The translations under genes were made by a program, and so were the position numbers. Shown piece after piece: positions 16,695 through 25,867 of a stretch of DNA of 64,000 bases. The stretch comes from Fibrobacter sp. UWR3 (GTDB lineage: Bacteria > Fibrobacterota > Fibrobacteria > Fibrobacterales > Fibrobacteraceae): contig NZ_FRCW01000002.1 in the NCBI RefSeq assembly GCF_900143055.1, positions 1 through 64,000 on the forward strand, read 5' to 3'. The notes under the pieces were generated by a model. That model did no database searches and was not told where the DNA came from. It worked only from the letters and a program-made list of their open reading frames with translations. Position 1 is the stretch's first letter. Each line of letters begins with the position of its first letter.

Positions 16695-16758
16695 AAGACC
16701 CGTTTTTTTACTTGACTTTACGCATATTCTGTATTAGATTAATAACATCGGGTCTTTT
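16693..16758. promoter_or_regulatory. Promoter flanked by a 10-bp inverted repeat
   Basis: TTGACT (16712-16717), a 17-bp spacer and TAGATT (16735-16740) resemble a sigma70 promoter. AAAAGACCCG (16693-16702) and CGGGTCTTTT (16749-16758) are perfect inverted copies on either side. They could be an operator pair or form a hairpin that ends the GH18 transcript. Confidence 0.45.
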
Positions 16759-16770
16759 CCCGAAAGGTGC

Positions 16771-18336
16771 GTGGATTATATGGTGAAAAAATATCTCGCG
16801 GGCGCCGCCCCCGTTATCACAACTGCGGCATTGGCAACAGGATTGCTTGCCGAAATGTCATTCGCGGCGGACCGTTCCGTCGCCCTCAACAAGGAAATCG
16901 AGACGCTTGAGCCCATGAAGGGCATCGTGTTCTGGCCCGACCAGGCCAAGAGCCAGAAGGATTTGCAAAAATCCATTTCGCTAGAATTCTCGTACTGCCT
17001 CCCCTGCGCCGTGGTGAAGGGCAAGACCGACGACAAGATTGACTACGACTGGAGCAGTTTCGAAAAGATGCTCGACGATATCGCGAGCCGCGGGCACCAG
17101 GCTATCGTGCGGTTCCGCATCGAGTACCCGAGCGCAACCATCACGAACGCATCGGGCTGCACCGAGAAGGTGAAGGGCGCCACCGCAGTCCCCAACTACA
17201 TCAAGGCGAACAAGTCCTACACCGAAACGTATTCCGAAAACCCGGGCGGCGACGGCCCCACGTATTATGCCGACTGGAGCAACAAGGAACTCCTGTGGTT
17301 CTACAAGCAGTTCTACACCGACTTTGCCGCAAAATACGACAAGGATCCGCGCATCGCATTCGTGCAGGCGGGTTTCGGGCACTGGGGCGAATATCATATC
17401 TACGGCACCAAGCTAAACTTTGGAGTCAACTTCGCCACCAAGGATTACCAGGCCGAATTCCTGACGCATCTTGATAGTTTGTTCAAAGAGACCCCATGGA
17501 GCATCTCCATCGATGCGGCAGACAACAACTACACACCCGTCGCAGGCAACAAGACCTTGCTCGGGCTCAATTTCGGGCTGTTCGACGATTCCTTCATGCA
17601 CGCGGAACACGACATTTCGCAGGGCAACGGCGACAACGAGCGTAACTGGCGCGACCTGGGTACGGACCGCTGGAAAACCGCCCCCGGCGGAGGCGAAATC
17701 AGCTACTACACCGAAAAGGACCAGCGCGAGTTCCTGAACCCGGCAGGCCTTTACGGAGTCACCTGGGAAGATGCCGCCGCCAAGTACCACATGACCTACG
17801 TGATAGGCAACGACGCACCCGAAGGCAGCTATGCCACCAAGGAACGCGTGTACGAGGCCAGTTCCTATGCGGGCTACAAGTTCGAAATCACGGGCTATGC
17901 GGTCAACGGAATTTCTGCAGCCGTGCGCGTAAAGAACATCGGCATCGCACCGCTTTACCACAACGCCTACGTGACCGTGAACGGCGTGCGCAGCGACAAA
18001 TCGCTCAAGGGCCTCCTCCCCGGTGAAGAAGCGACCTTCACCGTCGCGGGCCTCACAATCGGCGATAGCGAAACGCCCGAACTCACCATCACCGGCGACA
18101 AGCTCTTGAAGGGCGCGACCATTCCTTACAAGGCAAACCTCAGCGCAAACGCCGAAGTCATCGAGGGCCTGCTAGATGAAAGCGGGACCACCGGCATCGC
18201 GGGCGCGCGCAGTTTAACCCACGACAAAGGCAAGGCCACAGGCAACCTCGGCAAATCCCGCGCCACCGACCTCAAGGGGCGTAATGTTCCGGCCAAGGCT
18301 GCACACGGAGCGTATTACCCCGTTACAAAGCGCTAG
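16771..18336 (+). CDS. DUF4832 secreted protein
   Basis: A 521-residue exported protein. The GTG at 16771 lies 5 bases after AAAGG; an ATG at 16780 is the alternative. The signal peptide ends near residue 33 (SFAA). Residues about 45-330 form a TIM-barrel-like module of the DUF4832 type (MKGIVFWPDQ, QAGFGHWGEYH, DSFMHAEHDIS, LYGVTWEDAA). Residues about 365-440 form the associated beta-sandwich (FEITGYAVNG, VRVKNIGIAPLYHN). DUF4832 proteins resemble glycoside hydrolases and occur beside them, but no activity has been shown to my knowledge. It is downstream of GH18 on the same strand with its own promoter. Its stop codon overlaps that of the convergent gene. Confidence 0.82.
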   Translation: MDYMVKKYLAGAAPVITTAALATGLLAEMSFAADRSVALNKEIETLEPMKGIVFWPDQAKSQKDLQKSISLEFSYCLPCAVVKGKTDDKIDYDWSSFEKMLDDIASRGHQAIVRFRIEYPSATITNASGCTEKVKGATAVPNYIKANKSYTETYSENPGGDGPTYYADWSNKELLWFYKQFYTDFAAKYDKDPRIAFVQAGFGHWGEYHIYGTKLNFGVNFATKDYQAEFLTHLDSLFKETPWSISIDAADNNYTPVAGNKTLLGLNFGLFDDSFMHAEHDISQGNGDNERNWRDLGTDRWKTAPGGGEISYYTEKDQREFLNPAGLYGVTWEDAAAKYHMTYVIGNDAPEGSYATKERVYEASSYAGYKFEITGYAVNGISAAVRVKNIGIAPLYHNAYVTVNGVRSDKSLKGLLPGEEATFTVAGLTIGDSETPELTITGDKLLKGATIPYKANLSANAEVIEGLLDESGTTGIAGARSLTHDKGKATGNLGKSRATDLKGRNVPAKAAHGAYYPVTKR

Positions 18337-19675
18337 TTCTTTGTAATTTGCCAATGACCGCCTTTATCAGGGCCTATCCGACGGATAAGCCCTTTTTGCT
18401 GCAGTTTCTTTATATTCTCTTTCGTTTTTCTAAGCGAAATCCCTAGAATTTTTGCAAGACTTACTGCCGTAATAAAAGAATCTTTCTCCATTTCTCTTAT
18501 TATTATAGCCTGATTTTCAGCGACCTTTTCAGTGACCCTTTCAGTGACCTTTTCAGGCCGTTTATCAGAAGCATCCAATTGAGGAATTTTGAATTCCAGC
18601 ATTACATCGCAAGGATGCACCGTATATTCCGTCTTTACGCCATAATCGGCACAAAGCTTGCACATATTCTCAATTCCGCGACCCCAGGCCTCCACATAGC
18701 CAGCCCTAAAGAACGCATTTGCAATTTTAGGATTGTATTGTTCAGAACGATGTCGTTGCATCAGCGTTTCAGCAGTCCAATTTGCAGGAAAAACACAATC
18801 ATTGCTGATTAGTACGAGATCTTCATGTATTCTTATTTGAATTTGCACCCCAGAATCGTAATTAGAATGCATCAACGCATTGAATACGGCTTCGCGCATG
18901 GCATCCTTAGGAATCGGATAACGCTCCACACGAATCAAGCCATCATAACTGATACGAGCCTTAAAATACTTGAGATATATGAGTTCAACAACCCTGTCTG
19001 CCTGAATAAATAACGACCCGTAAATTTCATCCTGATATTGCAAATCAGGACCATCGCCAAAGAAACCAATTTTCACATAAGCACCGCCAAACCATCTTTC
19101 CGGTTTGCGATGAAAAAGCAAAACCGCAGCCCGAGTCAATTTTCCGTTCACAGTCAAATTCAAATTGTCGAGCAGTTCTTCATTCGTCATCGCCAAATCC
19201 TGCGCAGTCATTCTGCCGGATTTCTTTGCCTCACGACGAAAAATGTCGAAGCTTTCCTTGTCCAAATCCCTAAATTCAACACCATCAACAGGCATAGCAT
19301 CCCATTTTGTCCGGGTCCTGTCCAAAAAAAATGCGCAAGAGCAGGCCCCTGCAAAAGCTGCTTTGTACTTCCGCTTCTATAGTGATATTCTCCCCTGTAA
19401 TTTATGGGTTCAGAACTGGCAGGAACCGATATTTCAATGTATTCCTTTGAATCTGCAGAAAGCAAATTCACATCAACAAGCATGCCTAACGATTCCCTAA
19501 TCTTGTTCGGGATATCTTCCATGAGCCTTTTGGCGTTCAGCACACCGCATACTTGTCCATCGTCGCTGACGCCGATATACAACTTGCCGCCCTGCGCATT
19601 GGCAAAGCCGCAAATCCACTTGAGATATTCATCTCGCCACGACGATTTGTATTCGATATTTTGACTTTCTGGCAT
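18333..19675 (-). pseudogene. AlbA_2/ATP-binding regulator, frameshifted
   Basis: Two overlapping frames together make one protein. The N-terminal frame (19675 down to 19208) starts with AGGAGT before the ATG and encodes an AlbA_2 (Schlafen-type) DNA-binding domain (QNIEYKSSW, WICGFANAQGGKLYIGVSDDG). The C-terminal frame (19325 down to 18333) continues with a divergent GHKL-type ATPase region (REAVFNALMHSNY, YVEAWGRGIENM) and a winged helix. The break is at an 8-nt A run (19324-19331; U run in the mRNA). One more base would restore HFFLDRTRTKW. It may be a true mutation, a sequencing error or slippage. Related proteins (COG2865) are transcriptional regulators, often in mobile or defence regions. 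AT-richer than the flanks. Confidence 0.8.
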
Positions 19676-19817
19676 AGGAACTCCTTGAAAAAAAAGAAAA
19701 ACATTTGATAATCATCAAATGCCTTTCGGAGCCTACACTATTAGGAACCGCAGCTGAAATGTAGATTATGTACTAGAATTGGCAAGGGGCGAAAGGAAAT
19801 TTTACAATCTATTATAA

Positions 19818-21056
19818 TTAAAAACCATACCAACTAGGAGGTATTTTTCCATAGGCTGTATTTCCTAAACGACCCTTTCCATATATATGTTCAAGGACCT
19901 TTTCTGCATTACTTTTAATCGTATTCCTTGGAAAGGTTTCGTAAAAGCGATGATTAGCTAGTTCACTAGATATCCATTGGCAATACAGGACCTCTTTTCC
20001 ACTGCTGAGTTCATACCAGCTAGGCGGCGTCTTTGCCCGCGCAGAGTTAACCAAATGTCCTTTTCCATATTTGTGTTCTAGTGCTTTTTCAGCCACCCAA
20101 TTACTCGTATTCCTTGAAAAGGCTCCGTAAAAGCGCTGATTTACTAGTTCACTAGACACCCATTGGCAGTACAGGGCCTCATTCTCACCACCGAGTTCAT
20201 ACCAGCTGGGCGGCGTCTTTGCCCGCATAGAGCGTCCCAAACGTCCTTTTCCGTATCTATGTTGAAGAGCAATTTCTGCATCCCGGCTGCTAGTATTCCT
20301 TGGAAAGGTTTCATATATACATTGATTTAATTCGCTAGATATCCATTGACAATATAAGAGTTCCCTGTTTTCCGAACCGTTTTCGGTTGTACCAAGCGTT
20401 AGTAAACCCGCTAGTTTAATTACAGAATCTACGATAGATTCTCCTGATTTTTCCCTATTCGATGGCTTACTTCTTCTCGAATCACCAAACGATTCTTTTT
20501 GTTTTCTACTACTTTCATTTCGATCAGACAATTCATTTTTATAGAATCTCTTTGGTAGAAATTTTTTATTTCTCATGAAAATCGCAAGTATCGCTAAGGC
20601 AATGACCAGTATTGCATACCCCGTCCCAACATGAAAAACATCCAATAAAAGCCATAAGCATGATATTGCAACAACTGCCCCCGCTGCAGAAATGCAACCG
20701 ATTTTCTTTCTCAAGCCCAATTCCGTAACACCAAGAGCAAGAACAATGAATAGAACCAAAACACCCCAACCATCGCTAGAGGATTTTTCCGCATCGGCAG
20801 ATGTGCTGGAAACGGGATTCAAAAACTTTTCGCTAACATAGCCTGAAGTTGACCTGGATTCAATTTTGCAAAAGCCACTATTACAAGATTCTACTTGTAC
20901 GACATCCTCTTTTTGAAGCTTTCCAACAACCTTTGAAGTTGCAGTCGGTTTTTCTCTAACATTCAGTGTGTTAGCAACAACAGTCGCTTGATACGAAGAC
21001 ACTGCGTTCACTACCAAAAATATTGTAATGACGAAAATCTGTTTCAACACTTTCAT
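19818..21056 (-). CDS. SH3/membrane protein with triple YCQW repeat
   Basis: A 412-residue protein. A signal peptide (about 1-21) is followed by a bacterial SH3 domain (about 24-82; VVANTLNVREKPTATSKVVG), two or three membrane segments (about 98-165) and a basic cytoplasmic linker. Three tandem copies of a module of about 61 residues follow (about 230-412). Each has YCQW(I/V)SSEL, an aromatic-rich strand, (S/P)RNT, A(E)xxLxHxYGKG and PPSWY. The module does not match a domain I know; alternating conserved Trp, Tyr and Cys suggest a small folded unit. It starts 4 bp after the stop of the gene upstream, so the two form an operon. Confidence 0.7.
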   Translation of the reverse strand: MKVLKQIFVITIFLVVNAVSSYQATVVANTLNVREKPTATSKVVGKLQKEDVVQVESCNSGFCKIESRSTSGYVSEKFLNPVSSTSADAEKSSSDGWGVLVLFIVLALGVTELGLRKKIGCISAAGAVVAISCLWLLLDVFHVGTGYAILVIALAILAIFMRNKKFLPKRFYKNELSDRNESSRKQKESFGDSRRSKPSNREKSGESIVDSVIKLAGLLTLGTTENGSENRELLYCQWISSELNQCIYETFPRNTSSRDAEIALQHRYGKGRLGRSMRAKTPPSWYELGGENEALYCQWVSSELVNQRFYGAFSRNTSNWVAEKALEHKYGKGHLVNSARAKTPPSWYELSSGKEVLYCQWISSELANHRFYETFPRNTIKSNAEKVLEHIYGKGRLGNTAYGKIPPSWYGF

Positions 21057-21060
21057 AAAA

Positions 21061-21927
21061 TCAACCTTCTTGTTTAAAGATATTGTAATAATGAGCCAAA
21101 TACGCTTTCACCCCATCAACTTTACCTTTGTAATCATCTTTTAAAATCCGCGTATAGGAAGAAATAAATTCAGCAACATTTTCATCTAACTTTTGGTATT
21201 CTATCCCCCATTCACCATCAGTATTCAATTTACCCGAGGCTCCGCGTAAAATCCAAGACGGATCATTAACTGAATAGAGTGTATAGCCAAATTCTATAGA
21301 ATAAGACGCCAGCATTCGAAGTTTATAGCCATTAAAAGAAATTACATACTTTGGACTTATTGCGCCGAGTTCCTGACGGACGAGCTTGTCATTAAGCGCC
21401 CAGTATTTATATTGATCTTGATTATTAAAATGAGATATTTTTCCATCGGGATTGATATCCCTAGCCTCAGTATGCAGAGAAAATTTGTAGTAGTTCGTCA
21501 CCCCACAATAATCGAGTATATGTTCGGCAGGAATTTTAGTTCCTGTTTTAGCCATTATAAAAACGGCAATTAATGCAGGAATAACTCCATTCTCAAACGG
21601 AGCTATATCTACATCGCTTATATCAAAATCCGTCTCGCCATAATGGCGATTAAAGTCATCGCCATATTCCAATCGGCAGTTCAACTTTTCAAAATTATCT
21701 GAATACCGTTTTACTAAAGAGTTGTTATGCGGAATATTTTGCGCCGTACAATATACTAGAACACCATATTCATCGAACAATTTTCCTAAAAAGGGAACAT
21801 ATGGAGGGAAAGCCCCTTTTTCACTTTTAGTGGACAAGTAATTCAAGACTTCTCTACTGAAAGCAGCGCTCAAATCCATTTTCCGAAACTCATCCTTCAA
21901 TTTTTCAAATTCGGCCTTATCCATCAA
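21061..21927 (-). CDS. Unknown protein, possible UDG-like fold
   Basis: A 288-residue soluble protein and first gene of a two-gene operon with the SH3/YCQW-repeat protein. Features that recall the uracil-DNA glycosylase superfamily are LVYCTAQNIPHNN (about 57), VTNYYKFSL (about 140), LxxISPKYVISFNG (about 190) and NDPSW (about 223), in the right order and spacing for a UDG-type fold. The catalytic residues are not clearly conserved, so this is a structural guess only. Otherwise unrecognised. The block is AT-richer than neighbouring housekeeping genes, consistent with acquisition. Confidence 0.5.
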   Translation of the reverse strand: MMDKAEFEKLKDEFRKMDLSAAFSREVLNYLSTKSEKGAFPPYVPFLGKLFDEYGVLVYCTAQNIPHNNSLVKRYSDNFEKLNCRLEYGDDFNRHYGETDFDISDVDIAPFENGVIPALIAVFIMAKTGTKIPAEHILDYCGVTNYYKFSLHTEARDINPDGKISHFNNQDQYKYWALNDKLVRQELGAISPKYVISFNGYKLRMLASYSIEFGYTLYSVNDPSWILRGASGKLNTDGEWGIEYQKLDENVAEFISSYTRILKDDYKGKVDGVKAYLAHYYNIFKQEG

Positions 21928-22296
21928 TGTACCACGTTATATCATAAGCATATAAGTCCTCTCAAAATTTAACATAATGTATATAATTTCACAAACGATT
22001 TTAAATTCTACCCCATAATTTCAACAGCAGGAACTTTGCGAGCCAAGGGAAGGCATTCCCCTACCCTTCTTTGGATTGCTTCGCTGCGCTCGCAATGACG
22101 AAATGGGGACTTTTTCTAACTTGGCGCCCCTTTGGGGCGCATTTAGTACGGCTCGGCCATGTCAAAGCAATGAATTGCTTTGACGTCTGCGACGTCCGTG
22201 GCTACGGCTCGAAAATGCAAAAAACAAGTTTTTCGCGCTTTCTCGCCTTGCACACTTTTGCCGCGGCACTCGCCTTTTACTAAATTTGTGCCCACT
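21928..22296. other. valS upstream region with hairpins
   Basis: About 370 bp. It holds a dispersed repeat of the TTCGCTGCGCTCGCAATGACG type (about 22065-22100) and two perfect hairpins: GCGCCCC/GGGGCGC (22124-22140, TTT loop) and GTCAAAGCAA/TTGCTTTGAC (22161-22184, TGAA loop). No open frame with a plausible start, and no T-box signature was seen. Confidence 0.5.
22281..22296 (+). promoter_or_regulatory. TAnnTTTG -7 box, valS
   Basis: TAAATTTG is a full match to the consensus and lies 8 bases before the valS ATG. No Shine-Dalgarno sequence precedes the ATG; a leaderless transcript is inferred. Confidence 0.5.
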
Positions 22297-25044
22297 ATGG
22301 AAACTCGTTACAATTCTAAAGATGTGGAAGCCCGGTGGCATAAGACCTGGGCTGAGAATAACAGTTTTGCACCCAGCGGAAAGGGCGAACCGTTCTCGGT
22401 CGTGATTCCGCCCCCGAACGTTACCGGCGCGCTCCATCTGGGACACGCGCTCAACGATACGCTCCAGGACATTTTGGTACGCTACCGCCGTAAGACGGGC
22501 CGCGACACGCTGTGGATTCCGGGTACGGACCATGCGGGTATCGCCACGCAGGCCGTGGTCGAAAAGCGCCTTTTCCAGGACGAACACAAGACCCGCCACG
22601 ACATCGGCCGCGACGCATTGGTGGAACGCATCTGGAAATGGAAGGACGAATACGAAGCCCGCATCACCAAACAGCTCAAGAGCCTGGGCGTCAGCTGCGA
22701 CTGGAGCCGTCAGCGCTTCACGCTGGACCCGGTCTGCGCAAAGGCCGTGCGTCACGCCTTCTTCAACCTGTTCAAGAAGGGCCTGATTTACCGCGGCAAG
22801 CGCCTGGTGAACTGGGATACCAAGCTCCAGACCGCCGTCGCCGACGACGAAATCTATTACGAACACGTGAAGGGCCACTTCTGGACGTTCAAGTACCCCC
22901 TGGCCGACGGTTCGGGATTTATCCCCGTTTCGACTACCCGTCCGGAAACCATCATGGGCGATACCGCCCTCGCCGTGCACCCCAACGACGAACGCTACGC
23001 GCAGTTCATCGGCAAGATGCTCAAGGTGCCCTTCGTTGACCGCGAAATTCCGGTGATTGCCGACGCAATCCTCGTGGACAAGGACTTCGGTACGGGTTCC
23101 GTGAAGGTGACGCCCGCACACGACCCGAACGACTATGCGACGGGCCTGCGCCACAAGCTCCCGATGATCAACATCATGAACGATGACGGCAGCCTGAACG
23201 AGAACGCCGGCAAGTTTCAAGGTCTGAAGGGCCAGGCCGCACGCGACGCCGTGGTGGCAGGTCTCGAAGAACTCGGACTTTTGATCAAGGTGGAAGACCA
23301 CGAAATGGACGTGGGCCACTCTGACCGTTCCAAAACTGTGATCGAGCCGTACCTCAGCGACCAGTGGTTCGTGAAGATGGATGTGCTCGCCGAAAACGCG
23401 ATGAACGCCGTGAAGTCGGGCGAGATCAAGATTATCCCCGAACGTTACGCCAACAAGTATCTGGACTGGCTCGCTGAAAAGCGCGACTGGTGCATCAGCC
23501 GTCAGCTCTGGTGGGGCCACCGCATTCCTATCTGGCACACGGACGCTAGCGAAGACGAACTGAAGGCCGCATTTGCTGGCCGCGACGACATCTACTTCTA
23601 CAAGGCCGAAAACGGCGGCTACCTAGTGTGCAGCCAGGAAGAAGACCTCAAGCCCGACGCGGTGCCGGGTCACGAACTCAAGCAGGAAGAAGACGTGCTC
23701 GACACGTGGTTCTCCAGTGGACTCTGGCCGCATTCTACCATGGGCTGGCCGGAAAACACCGACACGCTCAAGCGCTACTACCCCACCAGCGTGCTCGTGA
23801 CTAGCCGCGACATCATTACGCTGTGGGTCGCCCGCATGGTGCTGTTTAGCCAGGAAAACATGGGCACGGTTCCGTTCCACACGGTGTACATCCACCCGAA
23901 GATTCTGGACGGCAATGGCCAGACCATGAGCAAGTCCAAGGGCAACGGCGTGGACCCGATGGATATCGAAGAAAAGTACGGTACCGACGCTCTACGTTTT
24001 GTGATGGCAAGCCTCTGCACCGACAACCAGGACGTGCGCCTGCCGGTGAAGAAGGAAAAGCAGCCGGACGGCCGCGAAATCAACACCAGCGAAAAGTTCG
24101 AAATCGGCCGTAACTTCAGCAACAAGCTGTGGAACGCCTGCCGCTTCCTTTACCCGCAGCTCGAACAGGCCGGCGCACTTGACAACCAGCTCCCGATGGA
24201 CAAGAGCTTGTTCGCACTGGAAGACAAGTGGATTTTGAGCCGCCTGCAGACGACCATCAAGGACGCCACCCGCATGCTCGAAGAATACCACTTCGCCGAG
24301 CTCGCCGGGTTCCTGTACCGCTTCGTGTGGGACGACGTGTGCTCCAGCTACTTGGAAATCAAGAAGTCCGTGATCAACAGCGAAACGCTCACCGCCGAAA
24401 AGAAGAACGCCATGGCCATTCTCAGCTACGTGCTGAAGAACGTGCTCGACCTGCTCCACCCAGTGATGCCGTTCATTACCGAAGAACTGAACAGCATCCT
24501 GTTCCAGGGCAGCGAAATGGTCATCAGCCGCGCCTGGCCCAAGGCCGACGAATCTCTCATCGACGCAAAAATCGAAGCCGCATTTGACCAGGCTTTCGCC
24601 GTGGTGGAAAGCGTGCGTGGCGTGCGTGGCCGCTACAACGTGAGCCCCGCCACCAAGCTTAGCGCCGTGGTAAGCGTCGACGACGCCGCGACGGAAGCAA
24701 GCGTGAAAGACTGCATGGCAATCATCACCGAACTTTCGGGTCTCTCTGACCTGAGCGTCGCCGTGAAGGCCGCCAAGCCGAAGTTCAGCGCTAGCGCCGT
24801 GGTGCCCGGTGGCGAACTCTACATCCCGCTGGAAGGTATCCTCGACCCGGCTGCAGAAATCGCCCGCTTGGAAAAGGAAATCGAGAAGGCCAAGGCATTC
24901 GCCGCTTCGATTGAACGCAAACTCTCGAACGAAAAGTTCGTGAGCGGCGCCCCCGAAGCAGTCGTGAACGCCGAACGCACCAAACTCGCTACGCAGATGG
25001 ATATTATATCCAAAAATGAGGCTGCGCTGAAGGAACTGAAGTAA
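22297..25044 (+). CDS. valS: Valyl-tRNA synthetase
   Basis: A 915-residue class I synthetase that charges tRNA-Val. The HIGH box appears as HLGHA (about 48) in PNVTGALHLGHALN, and the KMSKS loop as TMSKSKG (about 545). The editing (CP1) domain lies between them, with TTRPETIMGDTA. The C terminus is the coiled-coil tRNA-binding arm typical of ValRS. The length is close to normal. The start was set at METRYNSKD because upstream frame lacks family similarity. The last 54 codons occur a second time 2.3 kb downstream, with only silent differences, which marks this 3' end as one boundary of an insertion. Confidence 0.97.
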   Translation: METRYNSKDVEARWHKTWAENNSFAPSGKGEPFSVVIPPPNVTGALHLGHALNDTLQDILVRYRRKTGRDTLWIPGTDHAGIATQAVVEKRLFQDEHKTRHDIGRDALVERIWKWKDEYEARITKQLKSLGVSCDWSRQRFTLDPVCAKAVRHAFFNLFKKGLIYRGKRLVNWDTKLQTAVADDEIYYEHVKGHFWTFKYPLADGSGFIPVSTTRPETIMGDTALAVHPNDERYAQFIGKMLKVPFVDREIPVIADAILVDKDFGTGSVKVTPAHDPNDYATGLRHKLPMINIMNDDGSLNENAGKFQGLKGQAARDAVVAGLEELGLLIKVEDHEMDVGHSDRSKTVIEPYLSDQWFVKMDVLAENAMNAVKSGEIKIIPERYANKYLDWLAEKRDWCISRQLWWGHRIPIWHTDASEDELKAAFAGRDDIYFYKAENGGYLVCSQEEDLKPDAVPGHELKQEEDVLDTWFSSGLWPHSTMGWPENTDTLKRYYPTSVLVTSRDIITLWVARMVLFSQENMGTVPFHTVYIHPKILDGNGQTMSKSKGNGVDPMDIEEKYGTDALRFVMASLCTDNQDVRLPVKKEKQPDGREINTSEKFEIGRNFSNKLWNACRFLYPQLEQAGALDNQLPMDKSLFALEDKWILSRLQTTIKDATRMLEEYHFAELAGFLYRFVWDDVCSSYLEIKKSVINSETLTAEKKNAMAILSYVLKNVLDLLHPVMPFITEELNSILFQGSEMVISRAWPKADESLIDAKIEAAFDQAFAVVESVRGVRGRYNVSPATKLSAVVSVDDAATEASVKDCMAIITELSGLSDLSVAVKAAKPKFSASAVVPGGELYIPLEGILDPAAEIARLEKEIEKAKAFAASIERKLSNEKFVSGAPEAVVNAERTKLATQMDIISKNEAALKELK

Positions 25045-25078
25045 GCCTCCACTCGTCATCCCCGCGAAGGCGGGAATC
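25045..25078. repeat. Dispersed CCCGCGAAGGCGGG repeat after valS
   Basis: GTCATCCCCGCGAAGGCGGGAATCTC, a common intergenic palindrome type, directly follows the valS stop. Related copies follow the epmB and thioesterase stops. Confidence 0.55.
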
Positions 25079-25091
25079 TCCCAAGCAATTT

Positions 25092-25127
25092 AAAAGAGGT
25101 GTTCCTAACGGAACACCTCTTTTTTAT
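25092..25127 (+). terminator. valS terminator
   Basis: A perfect 14-bp stem, AAAAGAGGTGTTCC/GGAACACCTCTTTT, with a TAAC loop, ending in a T run. Confidence 0.88.
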
Positions 25128-25143
25128 CCCCCACATTGGTCTA

Positions 25144-25172
25144 TTGACTATCGTTGTCAAAAAATATATATT
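25144..25172 (+). promoter_or_regulatory. Toxin-antitoxin promoter and possible operator
   Basis: TTGACT (25144-25149), a 17-bp spacer and TATATT (25167-25172) make a good sigma70-like promoter. TTGAC and GTCAA form an inverted repeat with a 7-bp spacer (25144-25160) overlapping the -35 box, a natural site for autoregulation by the antitoxin complex. Confidence 0.5.
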
Positions 25173-25195
25173 GGTAATGTAAATGGAGGTTTCCT

Positions 25196-25414
25196 ATGTC
25201 CGAAGCCATGGTTGCAGAATTCACAAAACGAGCAGCGTCCCTTTCTAACGAAGAGACGATTTTCGTCATTTCCATTCTTTTGGAAAAGCTGAAAGCACCT
25301 GCAACCGCAACTACGAAAAACGGCTCTTTGGACAGTCTTTTCAACTTGGCTGACAAGCTCCACTTAAACTCTGCCGGAAAGTCCTGGACACGCGAGGAGC
25401 TTTATGACCGCTAG
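25196..25414 (+). CDS. VapB-like antitoxin
   Basis: A 72-residue protein with GGAGG before its ATG. It overlaps the following PIN-domain gene by 11 bp, the arrangement of type II toxin-antitoxin pairs with antitoxin first. The N-terminal half is helical (EAMVAEFTKRAASLSNEETIFVISILLEKL). The C-terminal part (SWTREELYDR) is the kind of tail that fills the PIN active site. No standard DNA-binding motif (AbrB or RHH) is obvious. The call rests mainly on position and size. Confidence 0.7.
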   Translation: MSEAMVAEFTKRAASLSNEETIFVISILLEKLKAPATATTKNGSLDSLFNLADKLHLNSAGKSWTREELYDR

Positions 25415-25781
25415 TTGTTTTCTGGATACAAACATTCTTATATATTCAGTTGACGAAAAGGACAAAGTCAAGCAACGCACCGCCAGAGATTTGATCGCCA
25501 CCTTGGTCCAAAATGATGACGCAATTATTTCCACGCAAACCTTGCAGGAATTTTATAACGCAGCAACCAAGAAACTGATTGCATCAAAGAAAGATGCCGG
25601 AACATTTGTCAAGCAATTCTCCGACATCATTCCAGTCCATAGCAACACCGTAAACGATGTGTTGGCGGCGATAGACATTAGTGAAGCGTCTCAGCTTTCC
25701 TTTTGGGATTCTCTTATTTTGGCATCCGCAAAGGCATGCGGTTGCACAACGATTTATTCAGAAGATCTGAACGACGGGTAA
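25404..25781 (+). CDS. PIN-domain toxin (VapC-like), C-terminally truncated
   Basis: A 125-residue PIN ribonuclease. Acidic active-site residues are visible: Asp in FLDTNILIY (about 8), Glu in TLQEFYN (about 47), Asp in SFWDSLIL (about 96) and Asp in YSEDLNDG (about 122). VapC proteins cleave tRNA or rRNA and are inhibited by the partner encoded just upstream. The frame stops at TAA (25779-25781) right after EDLNDG. Directly after that stop the same frame reads TINGIKVVNPFK and a second stop at 25818-25820, the usual end of such toxins (QxxNGxxxxNPF). One CAA-to-TAA change would explain it. The toxin may be weakened or dead. Confidence 0.88.
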   Translation: MTASCFLDTNILIYSVDEKDKVKQRTARDLIATLVQNDDAIISTQTLQEFYNAATKKLIASKKDAGTFVKQFSDIIPVHSNTVNDVLAAIDISEASQLSFWDSLILASAKACGCTTIYSEDLNDG

Positions 25782-25867
25782 ACGATTAACGGCATAAAAG
25801 TCGTGAATCCGTTTAAGTAAAAGCGAAATTCTGTCGAGGCACGCTACACAAAATGTAGCGGGATTTT

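Noticed and set aside
21928-22296. T-box riboswitch upstream of valS
   Set aside because: Hairpins exist, but the conserved T-box sequence and an antiterminator are not seen, and the -7 box suggests a leaderless transcript.
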